Positions 44,969-53,682 of a DNA stretch of 56,361 bases are shown in pieces (within the stretch, counting starts at the first letter, position 1; each line of letters begins with the position of its first letter). The DNA comes from Deltaproteobacteria bacterium (lineage in GTDB: Bacteria; Myxococcota_A; Polyangia; JAAYKL01), in the NCBI GenBank assembly GCA_016936575.1, contig JAFGXQ010000002.1, positions 1-56,361 on the forward strand. The letters run 5' to 3'. The notes under the pieces were generated by a model. The model was given only the letters and a program-made list of their open reading frames with translations, made no database searches and was not told the DNA's origin. Both the position numbers and the translations under genes were made by a program.

Positions 44969-46543
44969 ATGTGTTGCTCCGGAGTTAGTTGGGTACAAGT
45001 TGTCGGCTTTCGTCCGGGCCCCATCCCGATTTTGCACCAAAGTATTCCCGCTGTGGACTTTCACCGCTTTTTGCGGCAATCGTTGTTTTTCGTTTGCGTC
45101 AGCATCGGTATATGGATTGGTGGGTGCACGGCGTGCGGAAAGGCGGATCATTCAGAGAACAGTCGTTCCCGGATGACCACCGCAACGAACACCGTGAAGA
45201 CCGGGAAAGCAAAAAAGAATTTACCAAAGGGCGCGGAAAGCACTTCATCAGTAGATTCAGATGCAGATACCGCCGGGGCGGCTGATGATGAACTCACACC
45301 TGTGGCACAACTTTCAGAAATGCTCAAGCAGCCGCTGATGATTCGATTTTCAGAGCCCGGACATGCACGGTATTCGATGTTGTTCGATGGTCCAGTGGAA
45401 TCCATCAGTTGGAGTGTACAGGCGGGAATTACGGTATCGGTTGGCAATGAACTATATAATGTTACCACCAAGGGGCAAAAACGTTGGAAATTGAATGCGG
45501 GCAAAGACCACCATGTGTTTATCGCGGATGATGAAGAGGTGGTTTGGGCGAAAGCGTTCGGTACCATTTTTCAAATGATGCGAAATGGGAGAGTTGGGTG
45601 GAAGCGCGAGTGGTCGCATGATCTAGCGTTTAATCCTCCGAACACGGTGTACCTGGTGGATGCCTCGAATGTATCGAGACTGGCGGGCAACGGAACCGAG
45701 CGGTGGCGGGTGACGGTGGATGGGGTTCGAAAGATGGAGGGGCCGTTTCCCTGCGGTGAGTTGGTGCTGTTTCAGGGCAAGCGCGGACAGAAAAGCGTCG
45801 CCACGGTGGTTTCCGATAAAGGAAGCGTGGTGAACGAAATAGAATTGGCGTTCGGCAGCGTGGTATTGGGTGCTTCTTTTAATTGTGAACCAATTGTGTG
45901 GTCCGGCGGTCAGGTCGCGCTGGTGGACAGTCGCGGTGACGTGGGTTGGTCATATCCGTTGAAAAATAGACCTTTGTTGTACAAATTGTTCAGTACGTAT
46001 CTGTTGATTGTTCCGGACGCGCAGGATCAGGTTTCAGTAATGCGCCTTGGAAAAGATGGACAATTACAGTTCAAGCGATCGTTGCCGATTTCCGGACGGG
46101 TGACCGCCGCAAAGGTAATTGAATTGAACGGTCTGCGACAGGCGATTGCGCTTTGCAAAGATGTGTCCAGTCCGTGTGCCCGACGCGATGGAAATCGCGG
46201 GCCTTACAATGTATTGCTGACCGGTGAAAATGGAAACTTCAGCGTGCTGGAAAGACGGGTGAAAGGACACGACAATCTGGAGGCGTTTTTTGATCGCGGC
46301 TTTGTGCATGCCGGTTCAGGCAAGGATGACGAAACGGTAGTAACCATGAGAGATACCCAGGGGAAAATTTTATGGGATGTGGTGTTGCCGGGGCGTCTTT
46401 CAGCCGGCCCCTTCGTAGGGCCTTACGGCGGGGTGTACGTGGGAACCTGTATGGGATGGGAATGTGCGAAACCGTATCGGTTCATTTCTTTGACCGGTGC
46501 CGCTGATATTCGCGAAGACGAAGAGGAACAGGAACAGCCATGA
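44969..46543 (+). CDS. Lipoprotein with beta-propeller-like repeats
   Basis: A lipoprotein of about 520 residues. The signal FLRQSLFFVCVSIGIWIGGC ends in lipobox IGGC, followed by a Ser/Thr/Asp linker. The body has repeated beta blades, such as ISWSVQAGITVSVGNELYNV, GQKRWKLNAGKDHHVF, GTERWRVTVDGVRKM, GDVGWSYPLKNRPLLYKL and GKILWDVVLPGRL. These are typical of PQQ-like eight-bladed propellers, as in BamB, though the tryptophan docking motif is irregular. ATG 44969 would leave a long n-region; GTG 45053 gives a normal 25-residue signal. Neither has an SD, and coupling to the gene ending 8 bp upstream favours ATG. The stop overlaps the next start (ATGA). Confidence 0.75.
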   Translation: MCCSGVSWVQVVGFRPGPIPILHQSIPAVDFHRFLRQSLFFVCVSIGIWIGGCTACGKADHSENSRSRMTTATNTVKTGKAKKNLPKGAESTSSVDSDADTAGAADDELTPVAQLSEMLKQPLMIRFSEPGHARYSMLFDGPVESISWSVQAGITVSVGNELYNVTTKGQKRWKLNAGKDHHVFIADDEEVVWAKAFGTIFQMMRNGRVGWKREWSHDLAFNPPNTVYLVDASNVSRLAGNGTERWRVTVDGVRKMEGPFPCGELVLFQGKRGQKSVATVVSDKGSVVNEIELAFGSVVLGASFNCEPIVWSGGQVALVDSRGDVGWSYPLKNRPLLYKLFSTYLLIVPDAQDQVSVMRLGKDGQLQFKRSLPISGRVTAAKVIELNGLRQAIALCKDVSSPCARRDGNRGPYNVLLTGENGNFSVLERRVKGHDNLEAFFDRGFVHAGSGKDDETVVTMRDTQGKILWDVVLPGRLSAGPFVGPYGGVYVGTCMGWECAKPYRFISLTGAADIREDEEEQEQP

Positions 46544-48501
46544 ATGATGATTTGTTTTCTCCCCTGTCAGTGGGGGGGCACCAGTTGAAAAACCGATTTG
46601 TAATGCCAGCCATGCATCTGGGGTTGGCGAAAGAGGGTGTGGTGAGCGAAGCCGAACTGCAGTTTTATCGTCGCAGAGCAGCGGCGGAGGTGGGACTGGT
46701 CATGGTGGGGCTTTGTAATACCCTTGCAGATGGGCAGGCCGACATTACCGGCGTACTTGAGCTGTCTTCAGATGCAACCATCGACCCCATGGCAGCGTTG
46801 CATCGTGCAATTTCAGATGGCGGTGCGCACAGCGCGGTGCAGCTAAGCCCCATTTCCGGGTACAATAATCCTGCCTGGATGCCGGATGAGCAGATGTTGA
46901 AGGTGCTGATAGACAGTATTGGGAAGGCGGCGGGACGTGCGCAGCGGGCGGGTTTTGATTTTGTGGAATTGATGTTGAGCGGAGGCAGTATGCTGTCACA
47001 TATCGTTTCGCCCCATCACAACCATATTGAGATGAAGCGATACCGAGGTTCGCTTGAGAACCGGTTGCGCGCGCCGCTGGAAGCACTTGACGCTATCGAT
47101 AAATACGCAAAAGGGATGCCGGTGATTGTGCGCGTGCACGGCCACGAATATCTTGAAAACGGATTTGGATTGGAGGAGGCTGCCGATATTGCCCGGGGAT
47201 TGGAGCAGCACGGCGTATGCGCAATTAATGTAACTGTCGCAGGACATCGCACAACGGTGCCGCAAATCACGCGACAGCGTACGGGGGAGAGTTTTGCTTT
47301 TTTAGGGCGGAATATCAAAGACGCGGTATCGGTTCCGGTGTTTTACGGAAGTCGCATTCGTACGGCGGAAGATGCACGGTCTGTGTTTTTTGAGTCCGGT
47401 GCAGATGCGATTACCGTGGGGCGGGCGTTGATTGCCGATGAGTCGTTTGTGGTTCGTGTGAAAGAACAGCATCATATGCGAAATTCGCTTTCAATTTCGG
47501 ATGATATTGTGAACTGCGTGGGCTGCTGCCATTGTCTGGATATGGCATTCTCAAAGAAGCCGGTGAGATGCACCGTGAACCCCGGCGTTCGGTTGGAGAG
47601 TACGATTGGTCGATTATCATCGAAGGTAACTGCAGGAGATAGGGTGTTGGTCGCGGGCAGCGGTCCGGCGGGAATGCACGCGGCGATATTACTCGCCAAT
47701 CATGGTGCGGAGGTGACATTGGCGGAGCGGGAGAATGAGCTGGGTGGAAAATGGCGAAAGGTAGGTGAGTTGGAGGGGCATCAGGATTTGCAGGGGGCGC
47801 TTCACGGAAGCATTCAGCGGTTGAGTCAGGCAGGGGTCTGTGTTGTAACCGGACAGGAAGTTACATCGGAATATGTGCAGGCGATGGCGCCCAGATTGCT
47901 GATTTGGGCAACAGGTTCGGTACCCGTAATGGCGTCGATTCCCGGCATAAACTGTCACCCACGGGTAATGCACGTGCAGGATTTAATCGATACGAGCGAG
48001 CGGATTTCGTTTGAACATGCAGTGATTATCGGCGGGAACGCCGCAGGGGTGACTGCTGCGTTGCATTTGGCCAAACGGGGTTTCGCGTCGAATGAAGCGG
48101 TTGGGTACTTACATCGATTCGGGAATTTGGATTGGGCGACGGAAGCCGCTGATTTTGAACCGAAGCGTACGGTGACGGTGTTGAAACGACGCGGCTTTTT
48201 CGGCAAAGGCATGGGCCGCGCCATGCGCTGGACCGCGGTACAGGAAATGAAAATGTACCATGTGAACACGGTTGATAAGGTACAATATGATAATGTAGAA
48301 CAAGACGGTATCTGGGTAATTCAGGGCAGAGCCGGGGAACGCCGGTTTTTTCCAGCGGACCTGATTATACTGGCCACGGGTTTCTCGAAGAGCAGCGATG
48401 TGTCTGCCTTCACGTCCCTCGGAGTGGAAACAGTGGTGATTGGGGATGCGGAAGCAGTCGGAGATATCACCGCTGCCACCCACGGTCTCGAAGTCGAATA
48501 A
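46540..48501 (+). CDS. Flavin oxidoreductase, FadH/2-enoate-reductase type
   Basis: A 653-residue protein with the full layout of the 2,4-dienoyl-CoA reductase group: an FMN TIM barrel (1-320), a [4Fe-4S] motif and a pyridine-nucleotide/FAD part (VLVAGSGPAGMHAAILLA, HAVIIGGNAAGVTAALHLA, LIILATGF). The Fe-S cysteines are C326, C329, C332 and C344; the second and third are one residue closer than in FadH. The segment usually carrying the catalytic Tyr reads SGGSMLSHIVSP, with Ser instead, and the usual QLxHxGR is QLSPISG. His236 of the FadH-type pair is kept. It may act on another substrate or only transfer electrons. The start overlaps the preceding stop. Confidence 0.87.
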   Translation: MNDDLFSPLSVGGHQLKNRFVMPAMHLGLAKEGVVSEAELQFYRRRAAAEVGLVMVGLCNTLADGQADITGVLELSSDATIDPMAALHRAISDGGAHSAVQLSPISGYNNPAWMPDEQMLKVLIDSIGKAAGRAQRAGFDFVELMLSGGSMLSHIVSPHHNHIEMKRYRGSLENRLRAPLEALDAIDKYAKGMPVIVRVHGHEYLENGFGLEEAADIARGLEQHGVCAINVTVAGHRTTVPQITRQRTGESFAFLGRNIKDAVSVPVFYGSRIRTAEDARSVFFESGADAITVGRALIADESFVVRVKEQHHMRNSLSISDDIVNCVGCCHCLDMAFSKKPVRCTVNPGVRLESTIGRLSSKVTAGDRVLVAGSGPAGMHAAILLANHGAEVTLAERENELGGKWRKVGELEGHQDLQGALHGSIQRLSQAGVCVVTGQEVTSEYVQAMAPRLLIWATGSVPVMASIPGINCHPRVMHVQDLIDTSERISFEHAVIIGGNAAGVTAALHLAKRGFASNEAVGYLHRFGNLDWATEAADFEPKRTVTVLKRRGFFGKGMGRAMRWTAVQEMKMYHVNTVDKVQYDNVEQDGIWVIQGRAGERRFFPADLIILATGFSKSSDVSAFTSLGVETVVIGDAEAVGDITAATHGLEVE

Positions 48502-48551
48502 GTACGGTGCATAAGTTCGCAAGGCTGGGTTGAAGAGGTGGGCATCGTGTT

Positions 48552-48579
48552 TTGCGGTTTTACAGGATAATGGTATTAT
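48552..48579 (+). promoter_or_regulatory. Sigma-70-like promoter for the ribonuclease D gene
   Basis: TTGCGG (48552-48557), a 16-bp spacer and TATTAT (48574-48579), 33 bp before GTG 48613. This suggests that ribonuclease D is transcribed separately from the redox run that ends at 48501. Confidence 0.5.
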
Positions 48580-48612
48580 GCGTATTGAAATTGATCGGAA
48601 AACGAGAAGACA

Positions 48613-49779
48613 GTGAATATTAAAACGCAAGCGGAACTGGAAGCTATTTGTCGCCGGATGTATCAGGCGGGGTGCATGGGAATTGACTCGGAGTTCATTC
48701 CTGAAAATACGTACTATCCGCAATTGGCCTTGGTACAACTGGCGGTGGAGAATGACTGCTGCTTGGTGGATCCGTTGAGCAATCTGGACTTGTCGCCCAT
48801 CGAGGACGTCTTGCAGTCCGAACGGGTGATCAGTATTGTGCATGCGGGCGCGCAAGATATGGCCATTTTTTTTTATCGCTCCGGTAAGCCGCCGAAAATG
48901 GTGTTCGATACGCAGTTGGCTGCATCGTTTGTGGGAATGGGGCATCAAGTATCGTACGCCTCCATGGTGCAGCAGCTTTTCGGGGTGTCGCTGAAAAAGG
49001 GCCAGAGTTATACCGACTGGATGAAGCGACCCCTTCTTGCACAGCAGGTAACATATGCGCTGGAAGATGTCGCGTATCTGATTGGGGCGTATGAAAAACT
49101 GGCAGGTGAATTGGAGAACAAGGGGAGATTGGGGTGGGTCACCGAAGAATTGCGCATGTATGAAGAATCGTATTTTTATCTGCAACATGCCGAACATCCC
49201 GAAAAGCGGGTAAAAAAGTCAAGACAGCTGAAGCTGCGGGAGCAGGCAATTCTTGAAACGCTGGCGAACTGGAGAGAAGAGAAAGCGCAGGAGAAAAATC
49301 TGCCCAGAAAGAAAATTCTGCCTGACCCCACTATAGTGGATTTATCGCGTCGCGCGCCGCAGAACGAGGCAGAGCTTTTTTCCATTCGTTCGGTGGGATA
49401 TTCGATGAAACGGTATTCGTCAGAGTTGCTGCACGTGATTGCTCAGGCGAAAAAGATGCCTCTGTCCGAAGAAGCCCCGAAGTTCGTATCGTCGCTCGAT
49501 GGCGATCAAAAGCTGTTGGTGGATTTTCTGCAGTTTTGTTTGAAGGCATTTTGCGCCCAGGAAGACATCTCAAGTTCATACGTATCAACTAAAGCGGAGT
49601 TGGAAGCATTGGTGCGGGATTACTTCAGTGACTCTTTTACACCAGAGAACCATCGATTGCTTACCGGATGGCGCAAGGATGCGGTGGGGCTGCAGGTGCT
49701 GCGCTGTCTTGAAGGAAAAATGGGGGTAGCCTATCATCCTCAAACCGGTAAGCTGTTGTTTGCGGCGATTCCCCAATGA
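48613..49779 (+). CDS. rnd: Ribonuclease D family exonuclease
   Basis: A 388-residue 3'-5' exoribonuclease. The DEDDy residues are D25 and E27 (GIDSEFI), D82 (HAGAQDM), and Y148 with D152 (YALEDVAYL). Helical HRDC-type domains follow (LREQAILETLANWREEKA, LPDPTIVDLSRRAP, FSIRSVG). RNase D trims the 3' ends of tRNA precursors and other small RNAs. The start is GTG 48613, preceded by GAGAAGA, and gives the family N-terminus (TQAELEAICRRM). It has its own probable promoter. Confidence 0.92.
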   Translation: MNIKTQAELEAICRRMYQAGCMGIDSEFIPENTYYPQLALVQLAVENDCCLVDPLSNLDLSPIEDVLQSERVISIVHAGAQDMAIFFYRSGKPPKMVFDTQLAASFVGMGHQVSYASMVQQLFGVSLKKGQSYTDWMKRPLLAQQVTYALEDVAYLIGAYEKLAGELENKGRLGWVTEELRMYEESYFYLQHAEHPEKRVKKSRQLKLREQAILETLANWREEKAQEKNLPRKKILPDPTIVDLSRRAPQNEAELFSIRSVGYSMKRYSSELLHVIAQAKKMPLSEEAPKFVSSLDGDQKLLVDFLQFCLKAFCAQEDISSSYVSTKAELEALVRDYFSDSFTPENHRLLTGWRKDAVGLQVLRCLEGKMGVAYHPQTGKLLFAAIPQ

Positions 49780-49953
49780 ATGTCGCTCCGTCTCTACCGC
49801 GTGCCCTTGCCCGGACGACAATTCAACGTATCTTTGTTGTATGAAAGAAACGCGAAAGGTGGCAATTGAACAGCCGTCGATTTCGGATGGGGTTGGGCGA
49901 CCCAGCGATTAACGCAGGCTTGGAATTGGTGACCGGAACATGGGTGAGAGATT

Positions 49954-50859
49954 ATGAATAAATGGATTTTGGGCAGATGCGTGATTTTGTTGTTGCTGGT
50001 TCAGTTTGTTTCAACTACCGCTCGCGGTGAACCGGAAGGAGGTGCCGAAGAGATCGGTCCAGGTTGGGTAGTGAAAGCGGATTTGTACGGCATTTATAAT
50101 CCGATGGGCGTGGTGATTACCACGGAACTCACGTACAATGTGCCGTATCGGTATAAATATGACATAGTCTGGTCCCACATGGAATTGGGGTATCGGGTGG
50201 CGGGAACAGTTACGCACAGTGTGTACGGTGTTCATTTGGAATGGATGCCCGCTGCGTTTTTCAAGCTTCGTGCAAACTATGATTTGCAATGGTTTCACGG
50301 TACCATGGCGAGTCTGTTGGAGCTGCCTTCAAAGGATTCTCCCCACGATGACGATGATGTCTTTGATTACGGCACCGAGAAAATGAGAATTGGTCATCGG
50401 GTGTGGTTGGCCCCTACGTTGCAACTGCTTTTCAAAGGCGTTGCCTTTGTGAATCAAACAGATTTGAAATGGTATCTGATTGATAGCGAACAACCGTATT
50501 TTTACAACTGGGAGTACGCCACGGTTACCGAACGGAAGGATTTTCTGATCTCATCGATGAGTTTACTGATGTACAATTTTTTAAAGAACCGCTCACCGCG
50601 GTCTCTTTTTGTCGGTGGAAGTTATGAGATGGTGTCACAGCCGAGCACCTCTTTTCGCAGGCAGACCCTTGGCGGCGTTTTGCTGACAGAGCCGTTCGTG
50701 CGGTCCAGTCGAATCGGTACGCTGCATTTTCTGGTGTTGGCCGGAGTATATCTGGAAGAAACCTATCGCAATGATGAGCTGTTTGTGGTGTTCAATTTCG
50801 GAACCACCTTTGATTCTCGTACGATGACGAAAAACGAGCGGTTTACAGTGAATCGGTGA
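49954..50859 (+). CDS. Probable outer-membrane beta-barrel protein
   Basis: Unrecognised protein of 301 residues. A signal peptide (CVILLLLVQFVSTTARG) precedes a mature part with alternating polar and hydrophobic residues and many aromatic residues (WVVKADLYGIYNPMGVV, SVYGVHLEWMPAAFFKLRANY, LVLAGVYLEETY, LFVVFNFGTTFDS). This is the pattern of a small outer-membrane barrel of about 10-12 strands. It has an acidic loop (SPHDDDDVFDYG). The last residues are polar rather than the usual terminal aromatic, so the barrel call is tentative. The SD is GGTGAGAG. The 3' end overlaps the convergent gene by 17 bp. Confidence 0.68.
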   Translation: MNKWILGRCVILLLLVQFVSTTARGEPEGGAEEIGPGWVVKADLYGIYNPMGVVITTELTYNVPYRYKYDIVWSHMELGYRVAGTVTHSVYGVHLEWMPAAFFKLRANYDLQWFHGTMASLLELPSKDSPHDDDDVFDYGTEKMRIGHRVWLAPTLQLLFKGVAFVNQTDLKWYLIDSEQPYFYNWEYATVTERKDFLISSMSLLMYNFLKNRSPRSLFVGGSYEMVSQPSTSFRRQTLGGVLLTEPFVRSSRIGTLHFLVLAGVYLEETYRNDELFVVFNFGTTFDSRTMTKNERFTVNR

Positions 50860-51400
50860 AGCGTTTTCCCGCTTTCAGCCACAGCATGCCGTCCTGAATG
50901 CGTCTGGGAATGACGGTTTTTATCAGAATCAGACCGGCAATCAGGAATCCCAGAATGCCGAAAATTCCTACCACCGCGATGATTCCCGATAGGTCGCTGC
51001 TGTGACTGGAAAGCGTTCCACCGACAAAAATGGCAACAATCGACAGGGGAATACCGACCCATAATAGGAGCATACCCACAAGTCGGTGGTTCCTGTGCCG
51101 TTCGCACAGGGAAATGTGAATCGTCCCCTTTTTACGAACAATCAGTGCGACAATCAGGTAGATGAGCCAGCTGACCAGAAACAGAAGATACAGCCAGCTT
51201 GGATGCCAGAAGAGTTTCCGGGTGAACTTCTGTGAATCGGTTTTTTCATTGCAGATGACACACCGGTCGGGCCAGGTGGCGTTGTCGCTGCACACAATCA
51301 GGTCACCTTCGACAGAGAGTTCCGTGTCTTTTTTGGGGTCGAAGCCGCGGACCAACACATTGTTCGATAAATCTTTCGGGGGTGCATATGGGTTGTCCAT
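50843..51400 (-). CDS. Membrane protein with zinc-type Cys/His motif
   Basis: A 185-residue protein with no family I can name. The N-terminus is DNPYAPPKD, a short motif seen at the start of many small membrane proteins in Planctomycetota and some other phyla. It has C47-x2-C50 (RCVICNEKT) and C99-x2-H102 (SLCERHRNH), probably one zinc site. Three hydrophobic segments lie at about 68-89, 108-128 and 138-163. The basic C-terminus (KTVIPRRIQDGM, KAGKRF) should be cytoplasmic. It overlaps the end of the convergent barrel gene by 17 bp. Confidence 0.72.
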   Translation of the reverse strand: MDNPYAPPKDLSNNVLVRGFDPKKDTELSVEGDLIVCSDNATWPDRCVICNEKTDSQKFTRKLFWHPSWLYLLFLVSWLIYLIVALIVRKKGTIHISLCERHRNHRLVGMLLLWVGIPLSIVAIFVGGTLSSHSSDLSGIIAVVGIFGILGFLIAGLILIKTVIPRRIQDGMLWLKAGKRFTDSL

Positions 51401-51599
51401 GTCGACAAATGTATAATGATGTGCGCGATTCAGCCAGAAGAAACGCGTTTTATGGGAAAGAAAACCGTTTTAGTGGCAAATGAATATGTTGTGGTCAACA
51501 TTGTAAATATGTTATCCATTTAACAAGGAACATGTTTTCTGTGAGTTGCTGATTCCAGGGAGCATTTATCATTTTTCAAAGTTAAAAAGGAGGTGTCCC

Positions 51600-51809
51600 G
51601 TGAGACAACCAAACATGGACAAAGTCTATTCCGTGAAAGACGTGGCCAGAATGTGTCATGTATCGAATGAAACCATTCGCCGTTGGGTTCGAAAACAGCA
51701 ACTCAACGCGTACAACACGACCGGCGGCCTGGCTATCAAGATCGTGGGTAAAGACTTGGAAGATTTTTCCAGACGTCTGAATGTATTCGTGGACTGGCAA
51801 TCCGAATAG
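51600..51809 (+). CDS. Excisionase-type HTH protein
   Basis: A 69-residue DNA-binding protein. The winged-helix MerR/Xis-type domain fills it: VYSVKDVARMCHVSNETIRRW is the HTH (in pieces: YSVKDVARMC, VSNETIRRWV), followed by a short hairpin (GGLAIKIVGKDLEDFSRRL). GTG 51600 is chosen because AAGGAGGTG (51587-51595), almost a perfect anti-SD match, lies just before it; ATG 51615 is an alternative. Such proteins serve as phage excisionases or small chromosomal regulators. No integrase, attachment repeat or phage gene is near, so a regulatory role is likelier. The strong SD suggests high translation. Confidence 0.82.
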   Translation: MRQPNMDKVYSVKDVARMCHVSNETIRRWVRKQQLNAYNTTGGLAIKIVGKDLEDFSRRLNVFVDWQSE

Positions 51810-51852
51810 CGACAGTGGCCCTGCATCGGTCGGGGCGTTCCGCGAACCTCTC

Positions 51853-53040
51853 TTACGAATTTAATTTACGAATAATCGAATATGGCGGCAGCTCAACCGG
51901 AAACACCATTGTTTTGCCGTGATTGAGCACTTTAGCGCTGTTGCCGTCGGTATCGAGGAGTTCCGCCGGCAGCGTGAACTCACTGACATCGCCGTTGGGA
52001 GTGAAAATCTCCACATCCGTTCCGGCTTCCACTCTGTTTCGAATATCCATTCGGCAGTCCGAGTGTTCGTCGTCGGTGATAATTCCCAGAAATTTAGAAT
52101 GTCCACGGGTGGAGTTGTCATCAAATCGATAGTCGTCGGGGGTGATGTGTCCTTTCATGAATCCGGTGGAGTAACCGCGGTTCATCACTCGGGAGAGCAT
52201 TTGCATCACGAACTCGTTGTCCAGTAACTGTCCGTCGATGATTTTTCGGTACAGCCACAGCACGCCCGCCAGATAGTGAATGGATTTCATGCGCCCTTCA
52301 ATTTTGAAGGCATGGACGCCTGCGGCCTGCAACCTGGGTATAAATGAAAACAGCGCCAGGTCTTTGCTGTTGAACAGATACAGCCCCCGTTCATCTTCGG
52401 CCCCGGTAAACGGGTCGTCCGGTCGTTCTTTTTCAATCAATGTGTACTGCCAGCGGCATGGGTGGGTGCATTCTCCGCGGTTGGCTCGGCGCCCTGTGGT
52501 GTAGTCGCTGATAGCGCATCGCCCCGAATATGAAAAGCAGACTGCTCCGTGAACAAACACCTCGGTTTCCACCTGCGTAATATTTTGTTGCAGCGATTCA
52601 ATCTGTTCAATCGATAGTTCCCGCGCCAGGTTCACTCTGGATGCACCCAATGCGCGGTAGGCCATGACGGTTTGCGGACTCAACGTATTGGCCTGGGTAC
52701 TGATGTGAATCGGTAGCGGATTTTGGGCCTTTTTCAGTGCCGAGATCACGCCCAGATCAGAAACAATAATTCCGTCCGCTCCCATCTCCGCCAGTTGGTG
52801 TGCGGTTTCAATAAGTCGCTGATACTCCGTTTCGAACGGGTAGATATTGAGTGTGACATAGCCGGGAATGTCGTGTGCATGCAGATACGCCAGGGCGGTT
52901 TCCGCTTCATCCAGAGTGAAATTGCCTGCGAAATTACGCAGTGAAAATTCGGTGAGGCCGAAATATACTTCGTCTGCACCGTAAGCCACGGCGACTTTCA
53001 GCTTTTCCATGTTTCCTGCGGGAGCGAGTAATTTTGCCAA
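51853..53040 (-). CDS. Peptidase U32 family protein (tRNA hydroxylation type)
   Basis: A 395-residue U32 protein. Landmarks are LLAPAGNMEKLKVAVAYGADEVYFG (in pieces: LLAPAGNMEKLK, YGADEVYFG), HISTQANTLS, RVNLARELSIEQI, the family signature FVHGAVCFSYSGRCAIS, and RGECTHPCRWQY with Cys positions that may hold an Fe-S cluster. Despite the name, the studied relatives TrhP and RlhA act in hydroxylation of tRNA U34 and 23S rRNA C2501. Its length is closest to the TrhP/YegQ class. The start is TTG 53040, preceded by AGGAGG at 6 nt. It follows a small hypothetical gene on the same strand. Confidence 0.9.
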   Translation of the reverse strand: MAKLLAPAGNMEKLKVAVAYGADEVYFGLTEFSLRNFAGNFTLDEAETALAYLHAHDIPGYVTLNIYPFETEYQRLIETAHQLAEMGADGIIVSDLGVISALKKAQNPLPIHISTQANTLSPQTVMAYRALGASRVNLARELSIEQIESLQQNITQVETEVFVHGAVCFSYSGRCAISDYTTGRRANRGECTHPCRWQYTLIEKERPDDPFTGAEDERGLYLFNSKDLALFSFIPRLQAAGVHAFKIEGRMKSIHYLAGVLWLYRKIIDGQLLDNEFVMQMLSRVMNRGYSTGFMKGHITPDDYRFDDNSTRGHSKFLGIITDDEHSDCRMDIRNRVEAGTDVEIFTPNGDVSEFTLPAELLDTDGNSAKVLNHGKTMVFPVELPPYSIIRKLNS

Positions 53041-53147
53041 GCGAGCCTCCTGCGTTCGGTTCTGTGTTCGCGTTTAATTCAGCTCACCATATATCAACAA
53101 ATTTACGATTCTGAAAGAACTACACCGGAGTTGTGAGCGGAATGGGG

Positions 53148-53525
53148 TTATCCCAAAATTGTCACTCTGGAACCGAACCCGCCGTAGGTTTTGATGAGGG
53201 TGTTTACGACGATACCCTTGGTGAATGCGAGTTGTTTTGCCATGGCGGGCGTGAGCAGCGGCGTGGTTTTTTCCCGTTCGCTGAGCATGGCCAAATGTTC
53301 CAGCGTATTTGACAAATGTGCGAGTGTCTGTACGTGGATTTGCGCCTTCTTCACAAAGGATTCTTTGGCGTCGGACAGGTTTTCCGGCTCGGTGTGCTGA
53401 AACATTTTTCGAACCGCCGGTCGGATGGTGGTCAGAAAATCGTTTCCCACGCCGGTTTTCTGCTGCATCTCGTTCATGAATTCGTCAATCAGCTGGATAA
53501 TCGATATGTCTGCGTGTTGTTCCAT
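53148..53525 (-). CDS. Small hypothetical protein
   Basis: Unrecognised protein of 125 residues, cytoplasmic and mostly helical (IIQLIDEFMNEMQQKTGVG, VQTLAHLSNTLEHLAML). It has no cysteine and no metal or nucleotide motif. ATG 53525 is preferred to 53573 because GGAG lies six bases upstream and the longer form adds an unrelated hydrophobic stub. It lies 107 bp upstream of the U32 gene. Confidence 0.62.
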   Translation of the reverse strand: MEQHADISIIQLIDEFMNEMQQKTGVGNDFLTTIRPAVRKMFQHTEPENLSDAKESFVKKAQIHVQTLAHLSNTLEHLAMLSEREKTTPLLTPAMAKQLAFTKGIVVNTLIKTYGGFGSRVTILG

Positions 53526-53682
53526 GGTTGCTCCAGTATTCCCCAAGAAAACAGTTATACAAATGATTTGCAAAAAATGGGCCGATGCCGGTTCCCGTAG
53601 AAAATGCGCTGTTTTTCTCCGTTGATAGGAAAATTGTCGTGCAATTTTGAAAATGAATTTTTCGGAAATGGGATGGGGGCGG

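Noticed and set aside
46540..48501. Nitrate-reductase or trimethylamine dehydrogenase operon
   Set aside because: The NapH/NapG-like gene lacks napA, napB and napD neighbours, and the flavoenzyme lacks the residues expected of a trimethylamine dehydrogenase; neither name is justified.
48109..49197. Minus-strand open frame of 362 codons across the flavoenzyme end and ribonuclease D
   Set aside because: It spans two real genes and their promoter, is His/Phe-rich without a domain, and mirrors codon bias of the plus strand.
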